Shown: positions 48,002 to 57,125, numbered from the stretch's first letter. The stretch: 64,000 nucleotides of DNA from DASUPK01 sp963736685 (GCA_963736685.1 CAVTPZ010000008.1:1-64000), one strand, 5' to 3'. Numbers and translations are program-made. Notes: generated by a model not told the origin, from the letters alone.

Positions 48002-49348
48002 CTAACGAGCCGCTTTCGCGGTCAGTTCCATCAGGGTGTCCAGGAAAGCCTCGGAGAAGGTGGGGAACGGCTGGATCACGTCGTTCATCACCGCGAGCGG
48101 GATCCCCGCGCGGATCGCGACCGTGGCCTGCTGCAGCCATTCGCCGGCATCCGGTCCGAGGGCGTGAGCGCCGGTGATCCGCTCGCCGTCGGAGATCAGG
48201 GTCATGAAGCCGGGGTGCTTGTCGTACGCGCGGGTGTAGGTCGACGTGCGCGAGACCGCGGACATCTGGACCGTCGCGGTGTGCGGTCCCTCCGCGTCGC
48301 CGACCGAGGCGGCCTGCGGGTCGGTGAAGGTGACGCGCGGAACCGCCGAGTAGTTCGCCTCGCGGGAGCCGCCCAGGATGTTGTCCGCGGCGATCCGGCC
48401 CTGGTACTTGCCGACGTAGGTGAGCGGCCAGATCCCGGTCACGTCCCCGATCGCCCAGATGTTCTCGCCGGCACGCATATGTGAGTCGACCTCGATGCCC
48501 TGCTTGCCGGGTTCGATTCCGACGGCGTCCAGGCCGATCCCATCCACCCGGGGCCGCCTGCCGGTGGCCACCAGCAGGCAGTCCCCGCGCAGGTCGTCTC
48601 GCTCCCCGAAGGAGACGACGAACTGATCGCCTTCCTTCGTGACCCCTTCTGCCAGGTGTCCGAAGTGAAGCTCGATGCCGTCGTCGGTGAGCGCCTGGCC
48701 CAGTGCCTCGCCGAGCGGCTTGGGCTCGTTGGGCAGCACGTGGTCCATTCCCTCGACCAGCGCAACCTCCGCCCCCATGCGCCGGAACGCCTGCCCCATC
48801 TCGACCCCGACCGGCCCGGCGCCGAGGATGACCATGCGCTTCGGCACCTTGGTCGCGGCCGTCGCCTCGCGGTTGGTCCAGATGCCGTCGAGGCCGCGGA
48901 GGCCGTCGATCGGCGGGATGAACGGATCCGCCCCTGTCGCGACGACGATGTGCTCAGCCGTCTTCTCGGTGTCGCCCACCGCGACCGTGTTCGGCCCGGA
49001 GAACCGGGCCTCTCCCCGCAACAGGTCGATCCCCTCGCTGTCCAGCCACTTGACCTGGCCGTCGTCGGTGTGGTCGGAGACCTCGAAGTCGCGCCAGGCG
49101 AAGGCGGCCGAGGCGTCGAGCTCCCCGGTGATCGCCTCCTTCGCGCCGGGTGCATCCCGGGCATCGGCGAGGGCCTCGCCGGGCCGCAGCAGCGTCTTCG
49201 ACGGGATGCAGGCCCAGTAGGAGCATTCGCCTCCCACCAGCTCGCGCTCGGCGACGGCAACTTTGAGTCCCCCCTCGGCCAGGCGTCCCGCACAGTGCTC
49301 GCCGGGCGAGCCCGCGCCCATGACGATGGCGTCGTAGTCGTAGCTCAA
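48002..49348 (-). CDS. Pyridine nucleotide-disulfide oxidoreductase-like flavoprotein
   Basis: A 448-aa member of the dihydrolipoamide dehydrogenase/mercuric reductase family. FAD binding: AIVMGAGSPGEHCAGRLAEG; redox disulfide C42-x4-C47 (GGECSYWACIPSK); NAD(P) binding: RMVILGAGPVGVEMGQAF; second FAD contact: NIWAIGDVTG. The C-terminal dimer region reads QPFPTFSEAF where active members have HPTxxE, so the catalytic His appears replaced. The ATG overlaps the preceding small gene. Substrate unknown; reaction partly altered. Confidence 0.88.
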   Translation of the reverse strand: MSYDYDAIVMGAGSPGEHCAGRLAEGGLKVAVAERELVGGECSYWACIPSKTLLRPGEALADARDAPGAKEAITGELDASAAFAWRDFEVSDHTDDGQVKWLDSEGIDLLRGEARFSGPNTVAVGDTEKTAEHIVVATGADPFIPPIDGLRGLDGIWTNREATAATKVPKRMVILGAGPVGVEMGQAFRRMGAEVALVEGMDHVLPNEPKPLGEALGQALTDDGIELHFGHLAEGVTKEGDQFVVSFGERDDLRGDCLLVATGRRPRVDGIGLDAVGIEPGKQGIEVDSHMRAGENIWAIGDVTGIWPLTYVGKYQGRIAADNILGGSREANYSAVPRVTFTDPQAASVGDAEGPHTATVQMSAVSRTSTYTRAYDKHPGFMTLISDGERITGAHALGPDAGEWLQQATVAIRAGIPLAVMNDVIQPFPTFSEAFLDTLMELTAKAAR

Positions 49349-49551
49349 CCCTCTCCCCCCTGCTTGGCCAGGACGCCCTCCATGTACTTGCGGGCATCGG
49401 CGTCCGCCTCATCCGGCGTCCGCCCGTCCTCGCGCGCGACGATGTAGGCGGCGTAGAACCCGGACCAATGGTGCTTCGGGGCCTCCGCCTCGTAGGGCCC
49501 GTGATGCTCCTCGGCCTCGCGCAGCAGGCCGGCCAGGGTTTCAACGTCCAT
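49345..49551 (-). CDS. Conserved hypothetical small protein
   Basis: 68 residues, acidic, with the pattern LREAEEHHGPYEAEAPKHHW then SGFYAAYIVAREDGRTPDEA. A GAGGAGG site precedes the ATG. Similar short sequences occur fused to or beside VOC/glyoxalase genes; a VOC gene lies two genes upstream. Function not known. Its stop overlaps the flavoprotein start by four bases. Confidence 0.75.
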   Translation of the reverse strand: MDVETLAGLLREAEEHHGPYEAEAPKHHWSGFYAAYIVAREDGRTPDEADADARKYMEGVLAKQGGEG

Positions 49552-49588
49552 GGTTTCCTCCTCAGTGGGGTGATCGCCATCCGTGACC

Positions 49589-50323
49589 TTATGAGATGAG
49601 CTGCTGACCGCCGTCGATGTCGAAGGTCGCGCCGGTGACGGCCGTGTTGATCATCAGGTGAACCGCGAGCGCGGCGACGTCCTCCGGCCCGACGACTCGA
49701 CCGATTGGGAGCGTCGAACGCAGCTCCTCGCGGCGCTTGTCGAGATCGTCTCCGAGCAGCCTCGCCGAGAGCGGCGTGTCGACGAAGCCGGGCGCGATCA
49801 GGTTGACCCGTATCGGCGCCAGATCGAGGGCGAGGCTGGCCGTGAGCGCGGGCATTGCGGCGGTCACGAAGTTGACGATCTCGTAGCCGCGTCCGATCCG
49901 TCGGCCTCCCGTGCCTCCCATGAGCAGCAACGCTCCCCCGGGCCTGATCCCACCCTCGACCCCCTTAGCCACCTGGAGAGCCTGCACCGCATGGCCAGCG
50001 AGTCCGTCACGCGCCTCCTCCGGCTGCATCGCGAGGGGAGGCGCGTAGTGGGGAGCGCCGGCGGTGACCAGCACGTGGTCGATCGGCTTCGGGAGATCAT
50101 CGAGAAACGACCGCAGGGCGTCGTAGTCGTCTGCGTCGAAGGCGGCCGTGTCCTCTGCTCCCACCTCGCCTGCAGCCTGCTCCAGGCGGTCCGGGTTGCG
50201 GCCCGTCAGGACGACCTTGGCTCCCTCCGCCCGCGCCATGCGGGCGGTCTCGAGGCCGATGCCGGCACTGCCGCCGATCAGGACGACGGTCTGGCCGGCC
50301 AGTTCCTCGCCGGCCTCGTTCAT
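49589..50323 (-). CDS. Short-chain dehydrogenase/reductase lacking the YxxxK lysine
   Basis: A 244-aa SDR with VVLIGGSAGIGLETARMARA and TGRNPDRLEQAAGEVG for NADP-type binding, and a C-terminal RVVGPEDVAALAVHLMINTA plus FDIDGGQQL. The segment at the catalytic position reads RGYEIVNFVTAAM: tyrosine is present but the lysine four residues later is Asn. The enzyme may therefore be altered or act as a binding protein. It overlaps the VOC gene by four bases. Confidence 0.88.
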   Translation of the reverse strand: MNEAGEELAGQTVVLIGGSAGIGLETARMARAEGAKVVLTGRNPDRLEQAAGEVGAEDTAAFDADDYDALRSFLDDLPKPIDHVLVTAGAPHYAPPLAMQPEEARDGLAGHAVQALQVAKGVEGGIRPGGALLLMGGTGGRRIGRGYEIVNFVTAAMPALTASLALDLAPIRVNLIAPGFVDTPLSARLLGDDLDKRREELRSTLPIGRVVGPEDVAALAVHLMINTAVTGATFDIDGGQQLIS

Positions 50324-50805
50324 CTTCCCGGCAGGCGCTCGGTGATCTCCTGGAGCACCCAGCCGTTGCCGTCCGGATCGCTGAACGGCGCATAGCTGTT
50401 GTAGGAGGTCCGGTTCGGGTCAGGGCCGGGAGCCGGTCCGCTCTCGCCCATGTGGTAGATCTCGCCGACGTCGACGCCGTGGCCGATCAATTCGTCACGC
50501 GCGGCCTCGATGTCGTGGACGGCCACCTCCAGGCGCTCGATGGAACCGGGCTCGGTCTTGATGAAGCCCTCTCCGAACGAGAACGAGCAACCGGAGCCCG
50601 TCGGGGTGATCTGGACGACCCGAACCCCGGGGGCGGGCTCGAAGTCGATGTCCACGCGCCAGCCGAGGCCCTCGTAGAAGGCCTTCGCCCGATCGACATC
50701 GGAGACCGGCAGGGCGACGACCTCGAGCCTGAACTCGCCGGGCTTCGGCACGTCGCTCCCCTGCGCGGTTGCGCTGCTTGTGTCTGTGCTGCTGTCGTCG
50801 CTCAT
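50320..50805 (-). CDS. VOC-family (glyoxalase/bleomycin-like) protein
   Basis: A 161-aa protein with the vicinal-oxygen-chelate layout: FRLEVVALPVSDVDRAKAFY, VRVVQITPTGSGCSFSFGEG, and PFSDPDGNGWVLQEI. It likely binds a metal and a small ligand. It is in the hydrolase cluster, 25 bases downstream of an alpha/beta hydrolase gene. Confidence 0.9.
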   Translation of the reverse strand: MSDDSSTDTSSATAQGSDVPKPGEFRLEVVALPVSDVDRAKAFYEGLGWRVDIDFEPAPGVRVVQITPTGSGCSFSFGEGFIKTEPGSIERLEVAVHDIEAARDELIGHGVDVGEIYHMGESGPAPGPDPNRTSYNSYAPFSDPDGNGWVLQEITERLPGR

Positions 50806-50830
50806 CTCGAACCTCCTTGGTAGGTGTAAG

Positions 50831-51553
50831 TCAGGCGGTGGCGCTCTCCTTGGCCGCGCCGCCCGCCGTCTTCTTCACGGCGGCTTCGATCCGCTCCGCG
50901 ACGGCATCCGGGTGGGAGACCATCGCGACATGGCTCGAAGGGACCTCGACGGTGTCCGCGCCCATTCGCTCGGCGAACATGCGCTCCGCGTCGGGGTCGA
51001 TGGCCTGGTCGTCGGCGGCCACCAGGCACCACGAGGGGAGTGACTTCCAGGCCGGCGCGCCCATGACGTCCTCGAAGACGCTCATCGAGACCGGCTGCTG
51101 CGCCGCGCACATGGCCCTCGCCTTGGCGGGATCGACGTCGGCGGCGAAATGTTCGACGAAGTCGTCCTCCGGCAGTCGACCGAAGCCCTTCTCGTCGACG
51201 ATCAGGTTTGCGAGCGCCGCCGGCGCCGCGTAGCCACTGTTCACGCCGCTGATCGTCTCGCCCTGGTCCAGCCCGAAGCCCGCGACGTAGACCAGCCCCA
51301 CTACGTTCGCCGTGTCGTCACCGAGCGCGGTGATGATCTGTCCGCCGTAGGAGTGCCCCACCACCACGGCCGGTCCGTCGAGCCAGGCGAGGGCCTGACG
51401 CAGGCGGGCGACGTCGTCCGCCAGGGATGTCTCCGGGAACTGCGGGGCTATGACGTCATGGCCCTTTGCCTGCAGGTCCTCGATGACGGCGCTCCAGGAG
51501 GATCCGTCCGCGAAGGCGCCGTGGACAAGGACGACATTTGGTTGGTCGGTCAT
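50831..51553 (-). CDS. Alpha/beta hydrolase (esterase-like)
   Basis: A 240-aa enzyme with the oxyanion VLVHGAFADGSSW, the nucleophile elbow VVGHSYGGQI (Ser), and a terminal SSHVAMVSHPD with the catalytic His. It resembles small EstC/methyl-salicylate-esterase-type hydrolases. The ATG at 51553 has an AGGAG site; the longer frame is not needed. Confidence 0.9.
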   Translation of the reverse strand: MTDQPNVVLVHGAFADGSSWSAVIEDLQAKGHDVIAPQFPETSLADDVARLRQALAWLDGPAVVVGHSYGGQIITALGDDTANVVGLVYVAGFGLDQGETISGVNSGYAAPAALANLIVDEKGFGRLPEDDFVEHFAADVDPAKARAMCAAQQPVSMSVFEDVMGAPAWKSLPSWCLVAADDQAIDPDAERMFAERMGADTVEVPSSHVAMVSHPDAVAERIEAAVKKTAGGAAKESATA

Positions 51554-51572
51554 TTTCCGCTCCTTGGTTTGA

Positions 51573-52565
51573 CTAGCCGAAGGTGAATACGTAGGCCTGT
51601 GCGCCCGGATCGAGGAAGGTGATCTCGAAGCTCCGGTCTGCGATCGGGCCGCTCTGGCGAACCAGCTGGTAGAGCCTCGCGTCGCTGATCGTGCCGTTGC
51701 CTCGCTGGTCGACGTCGATGCCCCGGTTGCCATTGGGAGGCTCGCCGTCGAACAGGACCAGATAGCGCGTGGAGGCTCCGTCCGTCTGAGCGCCCATCAC
51801 CAGGTTCACGTCGCGAGCGTGAAAGCGACAGGTGATCCGGCCGCCGGGCTCGTTGAGGGTCGTGATCTGCTCCCCCACCGTCCAGTCGCCCGACAGGGAC
51901 CATTGGTTCAGGCTGAGTCGTGGTGGGTCGACGTAGAGCCGGCTGCGATCGGGCTCCACGCCACCGGGAGACGCAAGCCCCGTGGCCCGCCCGTAGCCGA
52001 CGTAGGTCTCCGGTGACTGCAATGTCTCCCAGTCCGCAGCGAGCTCGACGCCGCCGGGCTCGACCGAGACCAGGTCCTGCGGGACACCCTCCACTCCCGC
52101 CTCGCCGAGCAGCTGCTGGATGACCCGCTCCGAGCGCTCGTAGTCCTCCTCCCCGAAGTGACGATGCCGAATTCGCCCCTGAGCGTCGGCGAAGTAGAGG
52201 GCCGGCCAGGCCTCGTTCGCGAACGCCCGCCAGATGGCGAAATCGTTGTCCACCGCGATCGGGTATTCGACGCCCATCGCATCCAGGGCAGCCTGGATCT
52301 TCTCTACGTCGTGCTCGAACGGGAACTCCGGCGAATGCGCTCCGATCATGACCAGTCCGTGGTCCCGGTAGCGCTCCTCCCAGGCGCGGACATACGGCAG
52401 CGTGCGCAGCCAGTTGACGCAGGAGAAAGTGCAGAACTGGACGACGACCACCTTTCCCCGGAGCCCTGCCGGGGTGAGCGGCTCCGAATTGAGCCAGGTG
52501 GTCGCGCCGTCCAGCTCCGGGAACTCGCCCTCGATCGGCAGCTGCGCCAACGCCACGCGCTCCAC
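51573..52565 (-). CDS. DipZ-like redoxin with C-terminal carbohydrate-binding-like domain
   Basis: A 330-aa protein with an N-terminal thioredoxin/redoxin domain (VVVVQFCTFSCVNWLRTLPY, active-site C45-x3-C49 of the DipZ type; HSPEFPFEHDVEKIQ) and a beta-rich C-terminal domain (LNQWSLSGDWTVGEQITTLN, VNLVMGAQTD) like the DipZ C-terminus. There is no signal peptide, and the CcdA-like membrane part of DipZ is missing. Its start follows the epoxide hydrolase stop by two bases. Confidence 0.88.
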   Translation of the reverse strand: MERVALAQLPIEGEFPELDGATTWLNSEPLTPAGLRGKVVVVQFCTFSCVNWLRTLPYVRAWEERYRDHGLVMIGAHSPEFPFEHDVEKIQAALDAMGVEYPIAVDNDFAIWRAFANEAWPALYFADAQGRIRHRHFGEEDYERSERVIQQLLGEAGVEGVPQDLVSVEPGGVELAADWETLQSPETYVGYGRATGLASPGGVEPDRSRLYVDPPRLSLNQWSLSGDWTVGEQITTLNEPGGRITCRFHARDVNLVMGAQTDGASTRYLVLFDGEPPNGNRGIDVDQRGNGTISDARLYQLVRQSGPIADRSFEITFLDPGAQAYVFTFG

Positions 52566-52567
52566 GG

Positions 52568-53770
52568 CTAGCGCAGCGACCTGAAGGTCGCCCGGATTTC
52601 CTCGGAGAGGATTTGCGGCTGCTCCCAGGCGGCGAAGTGGCCGCCCACGTCAGCCCGGTTGTAGTGATTGAGCTTCGGATAGGCCTTCTCCGCCCAGCTG
52701 CGGGGCGCCGGATAGAGCTCATCCGGGAAGACGGTCAGGCCGACGGGAATCTCGACACCCTTGACGTCGAAGAACCCGAGCTTGCTCTCCCAGTAGAGAC
52801 GCGCCGAGGAGATTCCCGAGTTGGTCAGCCAGTAGTGGGTGACGTTGTCGAGGACGTCGTCACGCGAGAGCCCGCCGGGATCTCCCGCGAAGGCGCGGGC
52901 GATGAGCTGATAGCTGGCCTCGTCGTGATCGAGCATCCACGCCGCCAGGCCGATCGGCGAGTCCGAGATGCCGTAGAGCGTCTGCGGCCGGTTGCCCATC
53001 TCCCCCGCGTAGCCGGTGCCGGTGGCGAAGAAGTGGACCAGGATGTCGTAGGCCTCCCGCTCGTCGTCCGACAGGCCGTCGGGTGCCGGCTCGCCCAGCT
53101 GAACGCCCCTCGAGATCTCGGGCGACAGCGTCGCCGGCATGTTCGTGTGGATCCCCAGAAGGCCCTTGGGCTTGAGCAGGGCCAGCTGTTCGGTGACGGC
53201 ATTGCCCCAGTCGCCGCCCTGAGCGACATAGCGGTCGTACCCCAGGCGCTCCATCAGCACGGCCCACGCCTTGGCGATGCGAATCGGGTCCCAACCGGTC
53301 ACCGTCGGGTTGGCAGAGAAGCCGTGGCCCGGCAGCGACGGGATCACCAGATCGAAGGCGTCGCCTGCGCTCGAGCCATGCTCCGTCGGCTTGGTGAGCG
53401 GGTCGATGATCTTGAGCTGTTCGACGGTCGATCCCGGCCAGCCGTGCGTGACGATCAGCGGGAGCGCGTCCTCGTGGTCGGAGCGCACGTGGATGAAGTG
53501 GATGTCCACCCCGTCGATCTCCGTGACGTAGTGCGGCAGGGCTGCGAAGCGCTTCTCGAATGCGCGCCAGTCGTAGTCGGACGCCCAGTACTCGGCCAGG
53601 GCCTGGATCGTGTCGAGGTGCACGCCCTGAGAGGGATCCACCTCCCGATCAGGCCATCTCGTCGCCTTGACGCGGGCGCGGAGATCGTCGAGCTCGTCAT
53701 CGGTGACGTCGAATGTGAATTCGCGGATCTCCTCCGTGGCGGACGACGAGGTCGAGGCTGTGGCTTCCAT
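52568..53770 (-). CDS. Epoxide hydrolase with EHN domain, copy 1
   Basis: A 400-aa enzyme with the N-terminal EHN domain (FTFDVTDDELDDLRARVKAT) and an alpha/beta hydrolase core: LIVTHGWPGSTVEQLKI, nucleophile VAQGGDWGNAV (Asp), and GGHFAAWEQPQI with the catalytic His. It hydrolyses epoxides to diols in related enzymes. It is a tandem paralogue of the gene at 53808-55040 and lies 37 bases downstream of it. Confidence 0.93.
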   Translation of the reverse strand: MEATASTSSSATEEIREFTFDVTDDELDDLRARVKATRWPDREVDPSQGVHLDTIQALAEYWASDYDWRAFEKRFAALPHYVTEIDGVDIHFIHVRSDHEDALPLIVTHGWPGSTVEQLKIIDPLTKPTEHGSSAGDAFDLVIPSLPGHGFSANPTVTGWDPIRIAKAWAVLMERLGYDRYVAQGGDWGNAVTEQLALLKPKGLLGIHTNMPATLSPEISRGVQLGEPAPDGLSDDEREAYDILVHFFATGTGYAGEMGNRPQTLYGISDSPIGLAAWMLDHDEASYQLIARAFAGDPGGLSRDDVLDNVTHYWLTNSGISSARLYWESKLGFFDVKGVEIPVGLTVFPDELYPAPRSWAEKAYPKLNHYNRADVGGHFAAWEQPQILSEEIRATFRSLR

Positions 53771-53807
53771 TGGGGCTCCTTGTGGTCATTGGCGCGCCCG
53801 GGCTGGG

Positions 53808-55040
53808 TCAGCGCATTGGCTTGAATGCAGCTCGCATCTCGGCGGCGAAGAGCTCCGGCTCCTCCCAGGCGGCGAAATGGCCGCCCCTCTCCACCTCGTT
53901 GAAGTAGGTGAGGTTCGGGTAGACCCGCTCGGCCCAGCTGCGCGGGGCCCGGTAGATCTCGCCGGGAAACACCGTGACCGCGGCCGGAAGGGACACTTCT
54001 GGCGGCGCCTGGCCGGCCGCCGCGGCCGCGGCGGCCGCCCGCTGGCTCTCCCAGTACATCCGCGCCGCCGAGGTCGCGGTCTCGGTGAGCCAGTACAGCG
54101 TGATGTTGTCGAGGACGTGATCTCGAGTCAGCCCACCCGAGGGCTTGCCCTCCACGAAGGCGCGCGAGATCTTCTCGTAGGCGTCGGCGTCGTGATCGAG
54201 GATCCACGCCGCGAGGCCGGCGGGCGAGTCGTTCAGCGAGTAGCCGATCGATTGCGGCGACTGGCCCTGCTCCACGATGTAGCCCTTCCTGAACTGTGCC
54301 CGAAGCGGGTCGAGGGCCGCCTTCTCCTCCTCGGTGAGCCCCTCCGGCACGGGCGCTCCGCCGAAGACCGCCGCGGCGACCTCGGGCGGCGGCCGGCGGA
54401 GGAAATTGAGATGGAAGCCGGCCAGCCCCTCCGGCGCCTGGATCGCCATCGTGTCGGTGACGGCGGCGCCGACGTCACCCCCCTGGGCGACGTAGCGGTC
54501 GTAGCCCAGGCGGTCCATCAGCTTCGCCCACGCCTGCGCGGTCCGGCCCGGGTCCCAGCCGACCGAGGTCGGTTGTTCCGAGAAGCCGTAGCCCGGCAGG
54601 GACGGCACCACCAGATGGAACGCGTCCTCGGCATCGCCGCCGTGTGCGGTCGGATCGGTCAGCGGGCCGATGACCTCGAGCATCTCGACGATGGAACCCG
54701 GCCAGCCGTGGGTGATGATCAGCGGCAGGGCGTGCTCGTGATCCGACTTAGCATGGATGAAATGGATCCCGAGGCCGTCGATCTCGGTCATGAAGTGGGG
54801 CAGGTCGTTCATCCTCTCCGCGAGCCTCGCGAAGTCGTAGTCGCCTGCCCAGTAGCGAACGAGTTCCTGGACCGTTGCCAGCTGCACGCCCTGGGTGGCG
54901 TCCTCGACGGTTTCCTTCCTCGGTAGGCGCGACGCCGGTATGCGCCGGCGAAGCTCCTCGATCTGCTCTTCTGGGAAGTCGACCGTGAATTCGCGGATTT
55001 CCTGCTCTGCGCCTGACGTGGTTGATGTGGTGGCTTCCAT
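53808..55040 (-). CDS. Epoxide hydrolase with EHN domain, copy 2
   Basis: A 410-aa paralogue of the preceding gene: FTVDFPEEQIEELRRRIPAS, LIITHGWPGSIVEMLEV, YVAQGGDVGAAVTDT (nucleophile Asp), GGHFAAWEEPELF. It contains an extra alanine-rich insertion (AAAAAAAGQAPP) before the cap-proximal part. A 36-bp promoter element shared with two other sites lies 74 bases upstream. The ATG at 55040 is chosen; the longer frame to 55196 includes that element. Confidence 0.93.
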   Translation of the reverse strand: MEATTSTTSGAEQEIREFTVDFPEEQIEELRRRIPASRLPRKETVEDATQGVQLATVQELVRYWAGDYDFARLAERMNDLPHFMTEIDGLGIHFIHAKSDHEHALPLIITHGWPGSIVEMLEVIGPLTDPTAHGGDAEDAFHLVVPSLPGYGFSEQPTSVGWDPGRTAQAWAKLMDRLGYDRYVAQGGDVGAAVTDTMAIQAPEGLAGFHLNFLRRPPPEVAAAVFGGAPVPEGLTEEEKAALDPLRAQFRKGYIVEQGQSPQSIGYSLNDSPAGLAAWILDHDADAYEKISRAFVEGKPSGGLTRDHVLDNITLYWLTETATSAARMYWESQRAAAAAAAAGQAPPEVSLPAAVTVFPGEIYRAPRSWAERVYPNLTYFNEVERGGHFAAWEEPELFAAEMRAAFKPMR

Positions 55041-55113
55041 CTCCGACTCCTGACCGGTCGTGAATCCCGCCTCACTCTCGTGGTCAGCCGAGCCTGCTCT
55101 CCCGGCCCGGCGC

Positions 55114-55149
55114 TCGCGCCCGTGGATCACCCTGGTCGACCCCCTGGTC
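55114..55149 (-). promoter_or_regulatory. Shared promoter element, site A (epoxide hydrolases)
   Basis: On the minus strand: GACCAGGG, four bases, GACCAGGG, five bases, CACGGGCGCGA, followed 13 bases later by GAGCAGGCT. The same element occurs at 57185-57219 and 63092-63127, always pointing at the next gene. It starts within the stop codon of the preceding hydrolase. Confidence 0.7.
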
Positions 55150-56020
55150 ATGCGTCGAGGAAGGATCTGACGGCGTCGGCGAATTCCACCGGCCACTGAA
55201 AGAGGAAGCCGTGGCCGGCGTCGGGAAAGATGCGCACCCTGGCGTTAGGCAGGTTCTCCCCGAGGATGTGGGTGTTGATCGTCGGGATCATCGTGTCGTT
55301 GTCGCCGTTCGCGACCAGGGTCGGCTGTCGGATCCCCGCCAGGCGGTTGAGCTGCGAGAGGTCGGGGATGCCCCACTCGACGATCGCGTCGTACTGCGCT
55401 TCCGAGACCTGATCTCCGTTCGGCCTATCGCGGTCCTCCTTGCGCTCGCCGAAGGCGCGAGCCAGGTACTCGCCTCCCAGCTTCTTGCTGGTCTCGGTGT
55501 GCTCGAAGAACAGCCAGAGGAGCTCATCCGGGCCGTTGTCATCGGCCCTGGCCACCGCGGCGACGTCGGGGGCCCAGCCGTGCATCAGCTGGCCTCCCCC
55601 GCGCGGTCCGGTGCCGGCCAACACCAGCCGCCGCACCAACGGAGGGCGCAGCAGCGCCAGGTCCTGGGCGACCATGCCACCCAGCGAGTAGCCGAGCAGA
55701 TCGAGCTCGGTGAGCTCGAGCGCGTCGCAGAACGAGATCGCGTCCCGCGCCATCTCCGTCACTGTGCGGGGAACGACCCCTGAGGAGAGCCCCACCCCGG
55801 TGTTGTCCAGGAGGATCACCTCGCGGTGCTCGGCGATCGTGTCGACCAGCAGCGGGTCCCAGTTGTCGATGTTCCCGCGGAAGTGCTGGAGGAACAGCAG
55901 AGGCGGCGCGTCGGTACCTGCGTCGCCGAACCGCCGGTAGGCGTAGCTGATTCCATTCGCCGCATCGACGGTCAGGTTCGCGGCGCTCGCCTGCCCTTCA
56001 CTCGTGGTCGCGGTCGCCAT
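55148..56020 (-). CDS. Alpha/beta hydrolase
   Basis: A 290-aa enzyme: LLFLQHFRGNIDNWDPLLVD (oxyanion region), LLDNTGVGLSSG, nucleophile LLGYSLGGMVAQ (Ser), and terminal DAGHGFLFQWP (His). No cap-specific signature identifies the substrate. Followed by promoter element A and the two epoxide hydrolases; preceded by a small membrane protein. Confidence 0.9.
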   Translation of the reverse strand: MATATTSEGQASAANLTVDAANGISYAYRRFGDAGTDAPPLLFLQHFRGNIDNWDPLLVDTIAEHREVILLDNTGVGLSSGVVPRTVTEMARDAISFCDALELTELDLLGYSLGGMVAQDLALLRPPLVRRLVLAGTGPRGGGQLMHGWAPDVAAVARADDNGPDELLWLFFEHTETSKKLGGEYLARAFGERKEDRDRPNGDQVSEAQYDAIVEWGIPDLSQLNRLAGIRQPTLVANGDNDTMIPTINTHILGENLPNARVRIFPDAGHGFLFQWPVEFADAVRSFLDA

Positions 56021-56026
56021 CGTCGC

Positions 56027-56176
56027 TCACCACCAGGGCCACGGCGAGATGATCAGGAGGATCACCAGCGCCCAGATCACCACCATCCACCAGGTGGAGT
56101 TGAACCCCATGAGATCGGAGCGGCGGCGCGGCTCCGGCCTGAGCTGGTACCAGCGGCGTTCGGCGTGCTCAGGCAT
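56027..56176 (-). CDS. Small single-pass membrane protein
   Basis: 49 residues: a charged N-terminus (PEHAERRWYQLRPEPRRRSD) and one C-terminal tryptophan-rich helix (TWWMVVIWALVILLIISP then WPWW). The ATG at 56176 overlaps the end of the upstream hydrolase gene by eight bases, preceded by GGCGGAGG. Function unknown. Confidence 0.6.
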   Translation of the reverse strand: MPEHAERRWYQLRPEPRRRSDLMGFNSTWWMVVIWALVILLIISPWPWW

Positions 56177-57125
56177 GGACCTCCGCCCCCGTCTTGTACG
56201 GGGCCAGGAACTCGGTGACCGCCGCGAGCAGTGCCTCGGGGGCCTCCTCGGCAACCCAGTGACCGCTGTCGGGAAGGACGACCGTCTGGACGTCCTCCGC
56301 GACGAGCTTCATCGTCTCCGCCGCCATTTCCCCTCCGCTCAGGGCTCCTCCGATCCCGAGAACGGGCATGCCCAGTCGCCGGTCCCTGCGCTCCTGGTTC
56401 TGCTCGATGGTGGCGTCGATCGCGCGGTACCAGCCGAAACTGCCGCGCAGGGCGTCCGGCCGCGAGGCGAGGGTCTCGACGTAGTAGGAGACGACCTCGT
56501 CGGGCAGCGGGTGCCCGGCCGAGGCGGCGAACTCTGCGCCGAAATAGACGTCCTCCTTCCCCCTGACGAGCTCCTCGTTCACCTCCGGCTCGAGCCGGTT
56601 GAAGGGGATGTGCCAGAGACGGGCGTTGATCGGCCCCGGAATGACCAGGGGCGGCGAAGGCGAGATGCCGGGGATGAACGCCTCCGAGACGATCAGGCGC
56701 TCGACGCGCTCCGGATGATCCGCAGCCAGTGCGTACGCGATCGGCATACCGGTGTCGGTCCCATAGATGGCGAACCGCGCGTGGCCGAGCGAGTCCATCA
56801 GGCCGGCCAGGTCCTCGGCGAGGGTTCCCAGGTCGTAGCCATCCTCGGGTGTGCCGGACAGTCCGATGCCGCGTTGGTCGACCGCGATCACCTCGAAGTC
56901 ATGGGCCAGCGCCGGCATGACCATGCGCCACGCGTACCAGGTCTGAGGCCAGCCATGGACCAGCAGAAGGGGCGGCCCCTCGCCGCCGATCACCGCATGC
57001 AGGCGCAAGTCACCGGTATCCACGAAGTGGCTGGTGAACGTGTCCGCGAATCCCTCAGGCAACTCGGGCACGTCAGAGACGGAGCCACGCCCTTCGGCGG
57101 TGGTCAGGTCGGTGGTGGCCGTCAT
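56169..57125 (-). CDS. Alpha/beta hydrolase, epoxide-hydrolase/dehalogenase type
   Basis: A 318-aa enzyme with PLLLVHGWPQTWYAWRMVMP, VIAVDQRGIGLSGTP, and an aspartate nucleophile at IYGTDTGMPIAYA rather than serine, which points to the epoxide hydrolase/haloalkane dehalogenase branch. The terminal PDSGHWVAEEAPE carries the His. The ATG at 57125 follows AAAGGGGATCC. First gene of the minus-strand cluster, divergent from the AAA-LuxR regulator, with promoter element B between them. Confidence 0.92.
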   Translation of the reverse strand: MTATTDLTTAEGRGSVSDVPELPEGFADTFTSHFVDTGDLRLHAVIGGEGPPLLLVHGWPQTWYAWRMVMPALAHDFEVIAVDQRGIGLSGTPEDGYDLGTLAEDLAGLMDSLGHARFAIYGTDTGMPIAYALAADHPERVERLIVSEAFIPGISPSPPLVIPGPINARLWHIPFNRLEPEVNEELVRGKEDVYFGAEFAASAGHPLPDEVVSYYVETLASRPDALRGSFGWYRAIDATIEQNQERRDRRLGMPVLGIGGALSGGEMAAETMKLVAEDVQTVVLPDSGHWVAEEAPEALLAAVTEFLAPYKTGAEVHA

